Origin: an uncultured Collinsella sp.
GTDB taxonomy: Bacteria; Actinomycetota; Coriobacteriia; Coriobacteriales; Coriobacteriaceae
DNA length: 64,000 bases
Direction: 5' to 3'
Assembly: GCA_900546775.1 (NCBI GenBank)
Contig: UREM01000006.1
Span: 1-64,000, forward strand
The translations under genes were made by a program, and so were the position numbers. Shown here piece by piece: positions 32,571-42,862 of this stretch. The notes beneath the pieces were generated by a model, which saw only the letters and a list, made by a program, of their open reading frames with translations, was not told the DNA's origin and did no database searches. Position 1 is the first letter of the stretch. Every line of letters starts with the position of its first letter.

Positions 32571-32928
32571 GTCAGACTGTCTCCGCGCCCAAGAGGTCTT
32601 GGAGGCCATCGCTGAAACGAACGAGCGCATCAAGGCTTTTGGTATCACCGAGGACCAGTTTCTGCATGCGAATGACGTGCGGACGAGGGCGTTGGCGGAC
32701 TCCCTTTTGATGTGCGCGCTTAGGGTGACGGAAGAAGCGGGCAAGTTGTCGGAACGCTCGCAGCGGCTTCATCCCGAAATTGAGTGGCGTGGAATTATCG
32801 GCATGAGAAATTACCTCGCGCATGATTACGGCAATGTCGACCGATCGGTTGTTTGGGATGCGGTGACGATGGAGTTCCCGGCGCTGGAACGAGCGTGTAG
32901 GCAAATTGTTTCCGAATCCGAGCGATAA
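32557..32928 (+). CDS. HepT-like HEPN RNase toxin (DUF86)
   Basis: A 123-residue all-helical HEPN protein. The active-site motif R-x4-H-x-Y is present as RNYLAHDY (Arg84, His89, Tyr91), which in HepT toxins gives RNase activity and whose Tyr is the AMPylation target. The start overlaps the end of the MntA-like gene, typical of tight co-translation in this toxin-antitoxin type. No coding disruption is visible, so the pair appears functional. Confidence 0.85.
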   Translation: MIARKSDCLRAQEVLEAIAETNERIKAFGITEDQFLHANDVRTRALADSLLMCALRVTEEAGKLSERSQRLHPEIEWRGIIGMRNYLAHDYGNVDRSVVWDAVTMEFPALERACRQIVSESER

Positions 32929-32980
32929 TCACTTGTCATACCAGCCTGTTCGCACACGTTTTTTGAGCGCTTGATACGCT

Positions 32981-32996
32981 TTAACCCTGCGGAAAC
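32981..32996. promoter_or_regulatory. GlnR-box-like half-site upstream of glnA
   Basis: TTAAC-n6-GAAAC matches one a/b unit of the actinobacterial GlnR box. It lies 66 bp before glnA, and a GlnR-type gene follows glnA. A second unit was not found. Confidence 0.35.
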
Positions 32997-33061
32997 ATTT
33001 TTCTGCGATAGTATCTGCGATATAGACCAGTCGAAACCCGCCCGAAAGAAAGGGGAGCGAC

Positions 33062-34399
33062 ATGAACCAGCAGAACATCGATTACGTACTCCGCTCTGTA
33101 GAGCAGCGTGACATCCGCTTTGTGCGTCTGTGGTTTGTCGACATTCTCGGCCGCCTCAAGAACTTTGCCATTAGCCCCGAGGACCTCGAGGTCGCTTTTG
33201 AGGAGGGTATTGGCTTTGACGGCTCCGCCATCGAGGGCTTTGCCACGCCCGAGGAAGCCGACATGCTGGCGTTCCCCTATGCTTCGACCTTCCAGATCCT
33301 GCCGTGGCGCCCGAGCCACAACGGCGTAGCCCGCGTGTTCTGCGACGTGTGCACTCCCGATCGCAAGCCGTTTGCCGGCGACCCGCGCGATGCCCTGCGC
33401 CGCATGTTCCGCAAGGCCGAGAAGGCTGGCTATCTGCTTAACGTGGGTGCCGAGCTGGAGTATTACTACTTCCCCGACGAGCACACCCCCGAGCCGCTCG
33501 ACAACGTGGGCTACTTCGATCTTTCGGTAAGCGATGCCGCCCGCGACCTGCGTCGCAACACGGTCCTCACGCTCGAGAAGATGTCCGTGCCCGTGGAGTA
33601 CACCTTCCATGCCGCCGGCCGCTCGCAGCACGGTATGAGCCTGCGTCACGCCGAGGCCCTGAGCATGTCCGACGCCATCACCACGGCCAAGCTCATCATT
33701 AAGCAGCAGGCCTACGAGAGCGGGTGCCACGCCTCCTTTATGCCCAAGCCGTTGGCGGGTGAGGACGGCAGCGCTATGTTCCTGTGTCAGTCGCTGTTCG
33801 ACCATGACGGCAACAACGTCTTTTGGGGCGAGGACGACGAGAAGTACCACCTCTCCGAAATCGCCAAGCACTACATGGCCGGCATCCTGGCGCACGCGCG
33901 CGAGATCAGCGCCATCACCAACCCCACGGTCAATTCGTACAAGCGCATCACCACGGGCGGCGACTCCGTGCCGCAGTACGCCACGTGGGGCCTGCGCAAC
34001 CGCGCGAGTATGGTCCGCATTCCGGTCTACAAGCCCGGCAAGCAGCTGTCCACGCGCATCGAGCTGCGTAGCCCCGACCCCATGGCCAACCCGTATCTGG
34101 TCAACGCCGTCACGCTGGCGGCTGGTCTGGACGGCATCGAGCGCAAGCTGGAGCTCCCGCCCGAGGCCACGGCCGAGACGCTCAAGCTTACCGACCGTCA
34201 GATGGTCGACGCCGGCTACACGCCGCTGCCGCGCTCGCTCAAAGAGGCGCTCGACGTGTTTGAGGACTCGCAGTTTATGAAGGATGCCCTCGGCGAGCAC
34301 ATTCACAGCTTCTTCCTCAAAAAGAAGCGCGACGAGTGGCATAAGTTTGAGTCTACGATCACCGAGTGGGAGATCAAGCACTACCTGGCGAACTCCTAA
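33062..34399 (+). CDS. glnA: Glutamine synthetase type I
   Basis: Forms glutamine from glutamate, ammonia and ATP in the cytoplasm. The 445-residue length and motifs (FDGSAIEGF, GAELEYYYFPD, NPTVNSYKRI, RNRASMVRIP, ELRSPDPMANPYL) match type I enzymes. The size and absence of the extra 25-residue insertion suggest the GSI-alpha subgroup, which is not controlled by adenylylation but by feedback and transcription. AAGGGGAG provides the ribosome site. A GlnR-like gene follows 50 bp later in the same direction. Confidence 0.96.
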   Translation: MNQQNIDYVLRSVEQRDIRFVRLWFVDILGRLKNFAISPEDLEVAFEEGIGFDGSAIEGFATPEEADMLAFPYASTFQILPWRPSHNGVARVFCDVCTPDRKPFAGDPRDALRRMFRKAEKAGYLLNVGAELEYYYFPDEHTPEPLDNVGYFDLSVSDAARDLRRNTVLTLEKMSVPVEYTFHAAGRSQHGMSLRHAEALSMSDAITTAKLIIKQQAYESGCHASFMPKPLAGEDGSAMFLCQSLFDHDGNNVFWGEDDEKYHLSEIAKHYMAGILAHAREISAITNPTVNSYKRITTGGDSVPQYATWGLRNRASMVRIPVYKPGKQLSTRIELRSPDPMANPYLVNAVTLAAGLDGIERKLELPPEATAETLKLTDRQMVDAGYTPLPRSLKEALDVFEDSQFMKDALGEHIHSFFLKKKRDEWHKFESTITEWEIKHYLANS

Positions 34400-34449
34400 T
34401 CGCGCTGGCTTGTTCCAGTACGATTGAGCTCATTTCTTTGGAGGCCGAT

Positions 34450-35112
34450 ATGTCCGAAAAGAGTGCCCTGTTCATGGCGCGCACGACGCGCTTCCACGAG
34501 TTTGCCCGCAGCTTGACGACTACCCTGGGTGTCGAAGTGAGCCTGGCAACCCCTGATTCGCCAACTGCGGCGCACGACTTTGACCTGCTGATCCTCGATT
34601 CCGACGGCATCCGCAGCGACCGCATCGATCAGATTGCCAAGTGGCTTGACGATCGCGGCGGTGTCCCCATGTTGGTGATCGTCGACGATGAGGCGCTCGG
34701 TACCCTGCGCCTGCCGAATCACGCGCATGCCGACTTTGTGTGCCCCACGGCGACGCCCAACGAGCTTAAGGCTCGCGCGCAGCGCCTGATGGGCGAGGAG
34801 GAGACCGTCACCGCCGACGATGTGCTCAACATCGATAACCTCGAGATTAATCTGGCTACCTACCAGGTGACACTCGATAACGAGCCCATCGACCTGACGC
34901 TGATGGAGTACTCGCTGCTGAGCTTTTTGGCGACGCATCCCAATCGCGCCTACAGCCGCGAGGTGCTGCTGCACCGCGTGTGGGGCTTTGAGTACTGCGG
35001 CGGCACGCGCACCGTCGACGTGCACATCCGACGCATCCGCTCCAAGGTGGGCCCGCAGATCGCGGCACACATCACCACCGTCCGCGGCGTGGGCTATCTG
35101 TTTAAGGACTAG
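34450..35112 (+). CDS. glnR: GlnR-type orphan response regulator (OmpR/PhoB winged helix)
   Basis: A 220-residue regulator with an atypical receiver domain (residues 1-110) and a C-terminal OmpR/PhoB winged helix (LDNEPIDLTLMEYSLLSFLATHPNRAYSREVLLHRVWG, then RTVDVHIRRIRSKV). The receiver keeps the central Asp (LLILDSD) but lacks the N-terminal acidic pair normally needed for phosphorylation, like actinobacterial GlnR. No histidine kinase is adjacent. Its position after glnA makes nitrogen regulation the best guess. A terminator follows. Confidence 0.75.
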   Translation: MSEKSALFMARTTRFHEFARSLTTTLGVEVSLATPDSPTAAHDFDLLILDSDGIRSDRIDQIAKWLDDRGGVPMLVIVDDEALGTLRLPNHAHADFVCPTATPNELKARAQRLMGEEETVTADDVLNIDNLEINLATYQVTLDNEPIDLTLMEYSLLSFLATHPNRAYSREVLLHRVWGFEYCGGTRTVDVHIRRIRSKVGPQIAAHITTVRGVGYLFKD

Positions 35113-35133
35113 GGATAACCAGAAGACGATACA

Positions 35134-35161
35134 GGGCACCGGAGTTTTTCGGTGCCCTTTT
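35134..35161 (+). terminator. Terminator after glnR
   Basis: GGGCACCG (35134-35141) pairs with CGGTGCCC (35150-35157), followed by TTTT. Confidence 0.85.
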
Positions 35162-35265
35162 CTCGCTTGTGGCAAGAATCATACCTTTTACCGACTGAAA
35201 GTGCGTCAGTAAAAACAATATCAAGCGTATAGCACTATCTGGCGAATAACATTTAGTTACTTGCC

Positions 35266-35584
35266 ATGGATTTGTATAAATGGGATTACGTTGTTGATGC
35301 GAGCAAAACGATTTCGGGAATGATAACGCCAACGCAGGCGAAAGTTATCAAAGAGGCGAAAACCTACGCATGCGCGTTTCGGCAATGTTTTCTCCGGGGG
35401 GCTCCGGTCAAATGGCAGCGGGCACGCAATGGCAGTTGTGGGCTATGTGGCAATGTATAACACATACTCAAATGCCAAGAAGTACCTGCTTGTGGTTTGG
35501 AATGGATAGACAAACCGGCTGCAGTTTCTTCCATATGGCGTATCAATTTACACGGCTCACGACGGAACATATTGCAAGGGGTGA
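35266..35584 (+). pseudogene. Decayed cysteine-peptidase-like (papain/C39 fold) gene
   Basis: The 3' part reads as a recognisable peptidase end only if a frameshift near 35365 is allowed: MDLYKWDYVVDASKTISGM... in one frame, then FGNVFSGGLRSNGSGHAMAV-VGY in the next, followed by KKYLLVVWNG, an in-frame TAG at 35507-35509 and FLPYGVSIYTAHDGTYCKG, ending at TGA 35582. The GSGHAMAVVGY and YLLVVWN segments resemble the His and Asn regions of papain/C39-like peptidases. Upstream sequence has further stops, so the 5' limit is unclear. The gene is probably inactive. Confidence 0.5.
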
Positions 35585-35586
35585 TT

Positions 35587-35949
35587 GTGCTCGTGAACGG
35601 CGACAAGTTCATTCGAAGGGCAATACCCCTATTGGTTCTTTTCCTTGCCTTGGTCGCTGCAGTGAGTTTGTCCCTGCTAGGGGCGACTAATGGGGGAGAA
35701 AACGACACGGTTGTTGCGATCGAAGTTCGCACTCTATCGGATGTTCATAACGGGCAATTTGAGGCGTTGATGCCAAGTGGTTGCCATAAAAAGATCGATA
35801 TGCGCCGCAAGTCAAGTTCCGGATATGTTGCAGGGTTGAAGGCAGGTGAAAAATGGATTCTAGTTTTTGTGGAAGATAAGGAACTTGACGGGACTGTTCT
35901 ATATCCCCATTCAGCCGAGAAAGCCAAATCAAGCAGACCAGGGGAATGA
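35587..35949 (+). CDS. Small membrane-anchored protein of unknown function
   Basis: A 120-residue protein starting at GTG 35587, three bases after the stop of the decayed peptidase gene, with AAGGGG as ribosome site. It has a basic N terminus, one membrane helix (AIPLLVLFLALVAAVSLSLL) and a soluble C-terminal part of about 85 residues (ENDTVVAIEV...GEKWILVFVEDKELDGTVLYP) that should lie outside the membrane. I do not recognise the family. An alternative in-frame ATG at 35497 would overlap the decayed gene. It likely formed a unit with the peptidase before decay. Confidence 0.55.
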   Translation: MLVNGDKFIRRAIPLLVLFLALVAAVSLSLLGATNGGENDTVVAIEVRTLSDVHNGQFEALMPSGCHKKIDMRRKSSSGYVAGLKAGEKWILVFVEDKELDGTVLYPHSAEKAKSSRPGE

Positions 35950-35952
35950 AGA

Positions 35953-36186
35953 ATGATTGATGGAAAACAGTTCTTAGGCCTGATGGCAGGAGCTCCCATT
36001 TTGATGCGAGCTGGGATGGCGGAAGCCTTGGAGCTGCCGGACGCTCGGAAGCGATTGGCGCTCGTGGTTGGCGCGGTGGTCAGAGATGAAAATGGCAATG
36101 AAAAAATGCGAACAAGAAGCAGAGAGACTATTTTCACGCCAGAGAGCGAAGCCGTGGGTTTTGCTATCGACTGTTATATCGAATAG
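35953..36186 (+). CDS. Small protein of unknown function
   Basis: A 77-residue protein directly after the membrane-anchored gene (3-bp gap), with AGGGGAATGAAG before its ATG. The middle part (ARKRLALVVGAVVRDENGNEKM) contains one moderately hydrophobic stretch; the end is acidic. No known motif was seen. Codon use is less GC-biased than in neighbouring housekeeping genes, as in the two preceding features, suggesting an acquired segment. Confidence 0.5.
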   Translation: MIDGKQFLGLMAGAPILMRAGMAEALELPDARKRLALVVGAVVRDENGNEKMRTRSRETIFTPESEAVGFAIDCYIE

Positions 36187-36305
36187 ACATGACGGCATAA
36201 AACGAATTGGCCTATAAGCATGTCATTACTTAAGCAAAGCTGAAATCTTGGCATCTAGTGCTCGGGACTGCCCAGCTTGGGGTACAACTCAACGTGAACA
36301 ATGAT

Positions 36306-36331
36306 GGCCCGCCACATGTTTGGCGGGCCTT
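36306..36331 (+). terminator. Hairpin before htrA
   Basis: GGCCCGCCA pairs with TGGCGGGCC, followed by TTTGG. It ends the small accessory segment immediately upstream of htrA. Confidence 0.6.
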
Positions 36332-36358
36332 TGGTTATTTGACGAAAGGATCGCAGCT

Positions 36359-37816
36359 ATGAGCGAGAACGATTCCCAGCGCCCCCAGGATCCGGGCAAC
36401 GCCGGCGAGACTCAGCAGCAGCCGCGCGTGCAGGTGGAGTCGACGCCTGCCGATGGCAACAACATTCCCTACGTGCAGGCCTACGACACGCAGACCGGTA
36501 AGCCGCTGGGTGGCCAGCAGGTCGTGAACAAGCACACGGTGGTCAAGACCAAGACCAAAAAGCTGCCGATCTTTATTACGGCGCTCGCCGGCTGCGCGTG
36601 CGGCGCCCTGCTGGTCATTGCGCTCATTATGAGCGGCACGCTCGATATCGGCGGTGGCAAGAATGCCGTGACGGCGGGTGCTTCGGGTTCTTCGACGCAA
36701 AAGATTACGATTGATTCCGAGGACACCACGCTGGCCGAGGCCGTTTCTGCCAAGGCATTGCCCTCCGTGGTTTCCATTACCGCCACTTCGAGCGGCAGCC
36801 AGAATGGCTCGCTTTCGCAGTCTGCCGACGAGTCGGATGGTTCGGGCAGCGTCGGTTCGGGCGTTGTGCTCGATACCGAGGGCCATATCCTCACCAACAA
36901 CCACGTGGTCGATGGTTACGACCAGTACGTGGTGACCATGGACGACGGCACCACCTATGAGGCCGAGTTCGTGGGCAACGATGCCTCGAGCGACCTGGCC
37001 GTCATCAAGCTCAAGGATGCCGACGCCTCCAAGCTCACGCCGATCGAGATCGGCGACTCTTCCAAGCTCAACGTGGGCGAGTGGGTCATGGCGATCGGCT
37101 CGCCGTTCGGCAACGAGCAGTCTGTCTCCACGGGTATCGTGTCGGCGCTGTATCGCTCCACGGCCATGAGCTCTACCAACGGCAACACCATCTATGCCAA
37201 CATGATCCAGACCGATGCCGCCATCAACCCGGGTAACTCCGGTGGTGCGCTCGTCAACGACAATGGCGAGCTGGTGGGTATCAACTCGCTCATCGAGAGC
37301 TACTCGGGCTCCAGCTCGGGCGTGGGCTTTGCCATTCCGGTTAACTACGCCAAGAACATTGCCGACCAGATCATCGATGGCAAGATGCCGGTGCATCCGT
37401 ACCTGGGCGCTACGCTTTCGAGCGTCAACGCGCTCAACGCCCGCACCAACAAGCTGAGCACCGATAGCGGCGCGTACGTGGCGAGCGTCGTCGAGGACGG
37501 TCCCGCCGCCAAGGCTGGCATCCAAGAGGGCGATGTCATTACCAAGCTGGGCGACGACGAGATTACGAGCGCCGATGGCCTGATCATTGCGCTGCGCAGC
37601 CACGAGGTGGGCGAGAAGGTCGAGATCACGCTCATGCGCGGCAAGGAAGAGAAGAAGGTCACGGTTGAACTGGGCTCCGACGAGGAGCTGCAGAACCAGC
37701 AGCAGGACGACAGTTCGACCGACACCGGCAACGGCGGTATTACCGACGAGCAGCTGCGCCAGTACCTGGAGGAGCTGCTGGGCCAGCAGGGCCAGGGCCA
37801 GGGTCAGGGCTACTAA
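36359..37816 (+). CDS. htrA: HtrA/DegP-like membrane-anchored serine protease
   Basis: A 485-residue surface quality-control protease. A cytosolic N-terminal stretch is followed by one membrane helix (FITALAGCACGALLVIALIMSG, about residues 62-84), a trypsin-like domain with His182 (NNHVVDG), Asp212 (SSDLAVIKL) and Ser294 (NPGNSGGAL), and a C-terminal PDZ domain (AYVASVVEDGPAAKAGIQEGDVITKLGDDEI). The catalytic triad is complete. The tail is Gln/Gly-rich (GQQGQGQGQGY). AAAGGA precedes the start at 36359. A strong terminator follows. Confidence 0.94.
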   Translation: MSENDSQRPQDPGNAGETQQQPRVQVESTPADGNNIPYVQAYDTQTGKPLGGQQVVNKHTVVKTKTKKLPIFITALAGCACGALLVIALIMSGTLDIGGGKNAVTAGASGSSTQKITIDSEDTTLAEAVSAKALPSVVSITATSSGSQNGSLSQSADESDGSGSVGSGVVLDTEGHILTNNHVVDGYDQYVVTMDDGTTYEAEFVGNDASSDLAVIKLKDADASKLTPIEIGDSSKLNVGEWVMAIGSPFGNEQSVSTGIVSALYRSTAMSSTNGNTIYANMIQTDAAINPGNSGGALVNDNGELVGINSLIESYSGSSSGVGFAIPVNYAKNIADQIIDGKMPVHPYLGATLSSVNALNARTNKLSTDSGAYVASVVEDGPAAKAGIQEGDVITKLGDDEITSADGLIIALRSHEVGEKVEITLMRGKEEKKVTVELGSDEELQNQQQDDSSTDTGNGGITDEQLRQYLEELLGQQGQGQGQGY

Positions 37817-37842
37817 CGAGCCACTCCACACATAGCGAAGCC

Positions 37843-37883
37843 AGAGGGGGCTGTTCCGCCAACGCGGGACAGCCCCCTCTTTT
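37843..37883 (+). terminator. Terminator after htrA
   Basis: AGAGGGGGCTGT pairs perfectly with ACAGCCCCCTCT, followed by TTTT. Confidence 0.85.
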
Positions 37884-38032
37884 CCTATTGATCCGTTGGG
37901 ACAGAGGAAAACGAATCATTTGGAAATGGCAAGGGCATGGTTTGATCGCGCGATCCATCCCGGTTCGGCGGCTGCCGATTCGGTGCGGTTTGAGACCGCT
38001 ATTCGGCGCCATGGTGACCGGTGGTACTCTAG

Positions 38033-40294
<2,262 letters not shown>

Positions 40295-40313
40295 GGCATC
40301 GATAGCCAAATTG

Positions 40314-40353
40314 AAGAACCGCCCGGAAGCACGATGCCTTCCGAGCGGTTCTT
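40314..40353. terminator. Bidirectional terminator between ligA and merR
   Basis: AAGAACCGC (40314-40322) pairs with GCGGTTCTT (40345-40353) with an inner CGGAAG/CTTCCG stem. It serves the convergent ligA and merR genes. Confidence 0.85.
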
Positions 40354-41200
40354 ACTTTGCTGGGGCAACCGGCACCGTGATCTGCGTTACGTAGGTTGCC
40401 GGGTCGTCGCTGATGATGTCATCGATAAGGGCGATCTCGCGCGAAGGCCCGGTGGGCGCCAGGTTGTGCTCGCGCATATAGCCGAGCAGCTGCTTATAGC
40501 GCGGGGCTGCTTGCCCGTGCGTGCCGCGGAAGCTTATGGTCAGGCAGCGCGCGGCAGGTCGCGTCTCAACGTCGCCCAAGTAATCATCGGTGTCATCGAG
40601 CAGCAGGAAGACCTCGTCGTAGCCATCAAAGTCGCCGGCGGCGAGGCGTTCGGGCGCGATGCCCACACCCAGATTGCCCAGATAGGCAAAGGTTTCGTGC
40701 TGCCCCTGCTGAAGCTGGCGGATATGCCATCCCAGCGAATAGGCGTCGGTGGGATTGACGCGCTCGTGCAGCGTGGCGCAGCGAAGTTCGGGTTCCTCGA
40801 TTTCGCTAATGGTGTCGAGATCAGCATTCAAAGCGCCATGAAGCAAGGCAAGCCGCTGGTCAATCTTGCGCGACATGCGCTCCAACTCACGCCGCCTGTG
40901 CTCAATTAACTCCTGTTGCTTGGTCAGTTGCCGTTGTATCAAATCCATATCGCGCGTAGTGACAAACTCGCGAATCTGCGCCAGCGGCAAGTCGAGAACG
41001 CGCAGGTTGCCGATGGTGTTGAGGGTGGAGAGCTGCCGCGATCCGTAGTAGCGGTACCCACTTGCCGGATCGACATATGCCGGCTCCAACAGCCCCATCT
41101 GCTCGTAATGACGCAGTGTGCCCACGCTCAAATTGAGCAGGCGCGCCACCTCGCCAATGCGGAGCAGGCCCTCGGTATGTTCAGTTGGCGAGTCGGCCAT
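40352..41200 (-). CDS. MerR family regulator with effector-binding domain
   Basis: A 282-residue BmrR-type regulator: winged helix (LLRIGEVARLLNLSVGTLRHYEQMGLLEPAYVDPASGYRYYGSRQ), a dimerisation helix, and a C-terminal GyrI-like/effector-binding region (residues 125-282) for drug-like ligands. It is encoded 54 bp downstream of the MATE pump on the same strand, and the pump promoter carries a MerR-type operator, so it most likely activates the pump and itself. GAAAGGAG precedes the start. Confidence 0.86.
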   Translation of the reverse strand: MADSPTEHTEGLLRIGEVARLLNLSVGTLRHYEQMGLLEPAYVDPASGYRYYGSRQLSTLNTIGNLRVLDLPLAQIREFVTTRDMDLIQRQLTKQQELIEHRRRELERMSRKIDQRLALLHGALNADLDTISEIEEPELRCATLHERVNPTDAYSLGWHIRQLQQGQHETFAYLGNLGVGIAPERLAAGDFDGYDEVFLLLDDTDDYLGDVETRPAARCLTISFRGTHGQAAPRYKQLLGYMREHNLAPTGPSREIALIDDIISDDPATYVTQITVPVAPAK

Positions 41201-41254
41201 AGGAACGCTCCTTTCAATAGAGCCGGGGAGGGGCGCCAGGCTCGCGTTGCCCCG

Positions 41255-42601
41255 CTACGCCACCAGTTTGTCAAAAGCCCCGCGCCGGTTGAGCACGGTA
41301 AACGCGACAACACAGATGACTGCCGACAAAATCGATCCGCACGGCGAGGCAATGCCCATGGGAAACAACGTATCGGAATAGGCGTTCGACAGCAGCCATG
41401 CACCGGGCACGCGAATGAGCGCCACGGCCAGCACGTTGTGCGCAAAGCCGATGTAGCTCTTGCCGTATGCAGCGAAAAAGCCGCTAAAGCAAATGTGGAT
41501 GCCGGCAAAGATTGCATCGAAAATGTAGCTGCGCATATAGCCGGTGCCGGCCGCGACCACCGCGGGGTCCTTGGCAAAAAAGCCGATAAACGCCGGTGCC
41601 ACCAGCCACATCAGCACCGTGATCAGGCAACCGTACACGACCGAGATGGTCATGGCATCTTTGAGCACCTGACGCGCGCGGTCGCCCTTGCCTGCGCCGG
41701 CGTTTTGCGCCGTGAGCGCGCTGACGGTGGCACCCATGGAACTCGGCACAATGAACAAAAAGCTGATCATCTTCTCGACCAGGCCCACGGCGGCGGCGTC
41801 GACCAGGCCGCGGTGGTTGGCGATGACGGTGATAAACATAAACGCCACCTGGATGCAGCCGTCCTGCACGGCTACGGGCACACCGATCTTAAGAATGCTG
41901 CCGAGCACTTCGGGCTGGGGGCGCAGGTCGCTGCGCTTAACGTGGATGTTCGTGCGACGGCTCTTGAGCCACACGAGCGCGAGGGCCACGCTCGACGTCT
42001 GCGCGATGACCGTGCCGAGCGCCGCGCCCACGGGGCCGAGCCCCATGTGTCCGATAAACAGAAAGTCGAGCGCGATGTTGATGATGCATGCCACGCCGAT
42101 CACGTACATAGGCGAGCGCGAATCGCCCAGGCCGCGAAAGATGGCCGAAAGAATGTTGTACGCGGCGATAAAGGGAATGCCGATAAAGCAGATACGCAGG
42201 TAGGCGGCAGTTCCTTCGACCGCTTCGGCTGGCGTGCCAATGAGTGCCACAATCTGCGGACACAGTGCGAGCAGGACAGCGGCCAGCACCACCGAGACAC
42301 CCATAAAAAGCGTGATGGTGTTGCCGATGGCGGTCTCGGCGCGGTCGAAGCGGCGCGAGCCCACGGCGTGGCCGACGATGACCGTCGTTCCCATGGCCAG
42401 GCCCACAAGCGTCACGGTAATGATATAGAGCGTCTGCGCGCCATTGCCCACGGCGGTGATGCCGGCGGCGCCGCTAAACTGCCCCATCATGTACAGGTCG
42501 GCCATGCCGTAGAGCATCTGCAAAAAGTACGAGAGCATATAAGGCAGGGCAAAGACCGCGATGGTCTTGAGGACATTGCCGCGTGTGAGGTCGTGTTCCA
42601 T
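41255..42601 (-). CDS. MATE family efflux transporter
   Basis: A 448-residue multidrug/toxin extrusion pump with 12 predicted membrane helices in two similar halves. The start MEHDLTRGNVLKTIAVFALPYMLSYFLQMLYGMADLYMMGQFSG is characteristic of the DinF/NorM-like group. It would export organic cations or drugs using Na+ or H+. It is cotranscribed with the MerR-type gene. The ribosome site is weak (AAAGTG). Confidence 0.9.
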   Translation of the reverse strand: MEHDLTRGNVLKTIAVFALPYMLSYFLQMLYGMADLYMMGQFSGAAGITAVGNGAQTLYIITVTLVGLAMGTTVIVGHAVGSRRFDRAETAIGNTITLFMGVSVVLAAVLLALCPQIVALIGTPAEAVEGTAAYLRICFIGIPFIAAYNILSAIFRGLGDSRSPMYVIGVACIINIALDFLFIGHMGLGPVGAALGTVIAQTSSVALALVWLKSRRTNIHVKRSDLRPQPEVLGSILKIGVPVAVQDGCIQVAFMFITVIANHRGLVDAAAVGLVEKMISFLFIVPSSMGATVSALTAQNAGAGKGDRARQVLKDAMTISVVYGCLITVLMWLVAPAFIGFFAKDPAVVAAGTGYMRSYIFDAIFAGIHICFSGFFAAYGKSYIGFAHNVLAVALIRVPGAWLLSNAYSDTLFPMGIASPCGSILSAVICVVAFTVLNRRGAFDKLVA

Positions 42602-42653
42602 GGGCGGGGCACTTTCTGGCTTAGATCGTTTACGTACCAGTGTAGTGAAAACC

Positions 42654-42668
42654 CTACAACGATTGTAG
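42654..42668 (-). promoter_or_regulatory. MerR-type operator/promoter of the MATE operon
   Basis: CTACAA and TTGTAG are inverted around CGA. On the minus strand TTGACT lies directly before it as a -35 box, so the palindrome fills the elongated spacer, the classic position for MerR-family activators. Confidence 0.6.
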
Positions 42669-42774
42669 AGTCAAGGTTTGTGTTGGCGGTGGGGCGAAAA
42701 AGTCACGCACGCGTTCATTTCCAATTGAATACAGGGGCGCGTCCTGCGAGCTTGGTGCCTGCACTAGCCTTGCA

Positions 42775-42786
42775 GAAATCGATTTC
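42775..42786. promoter_or_regulatory. LacI-type palindrome upstream of the ABC exporter
   Basis: GAAATCGATTTC is a perfect palindrome that resembles the GAAATCGGTTTC core of the KDG operators. It sits 7 bp before the -35 box. Confidence 0.4.
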
Positions 42787-42793
42787 GGAACAC

Positions 42794-42821
42794 TTGACAC
42801 CGCCGCACGGCGCGCCATAAT
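42794..42821 (+). promoter_or_regulatory. Promoter of the ABC exporter operon
   Basis: TTGACA (42794-42799) and CATAAT (42816-42821) with a 16-bp spacer. Confidence 0.6.
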
Positions 42822-42862
42822 ACGTGGGTTTGCGAACAACGTTTGATGGGGGATGAACCTGC

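Noticed and set aside
35370-35690. 106-codon plus-strand open frame over the decayed peptidase
   Set aside because: It is the wrong frame; the peptidase-like residues appear in the neighbouring frame.
40916-42820. 634-codon plus-strand open frame opposite the MATE and MerR genes
   Set aside because: Composition is Arg/His-rich and it spans two real genes and their promoter on the other strand.
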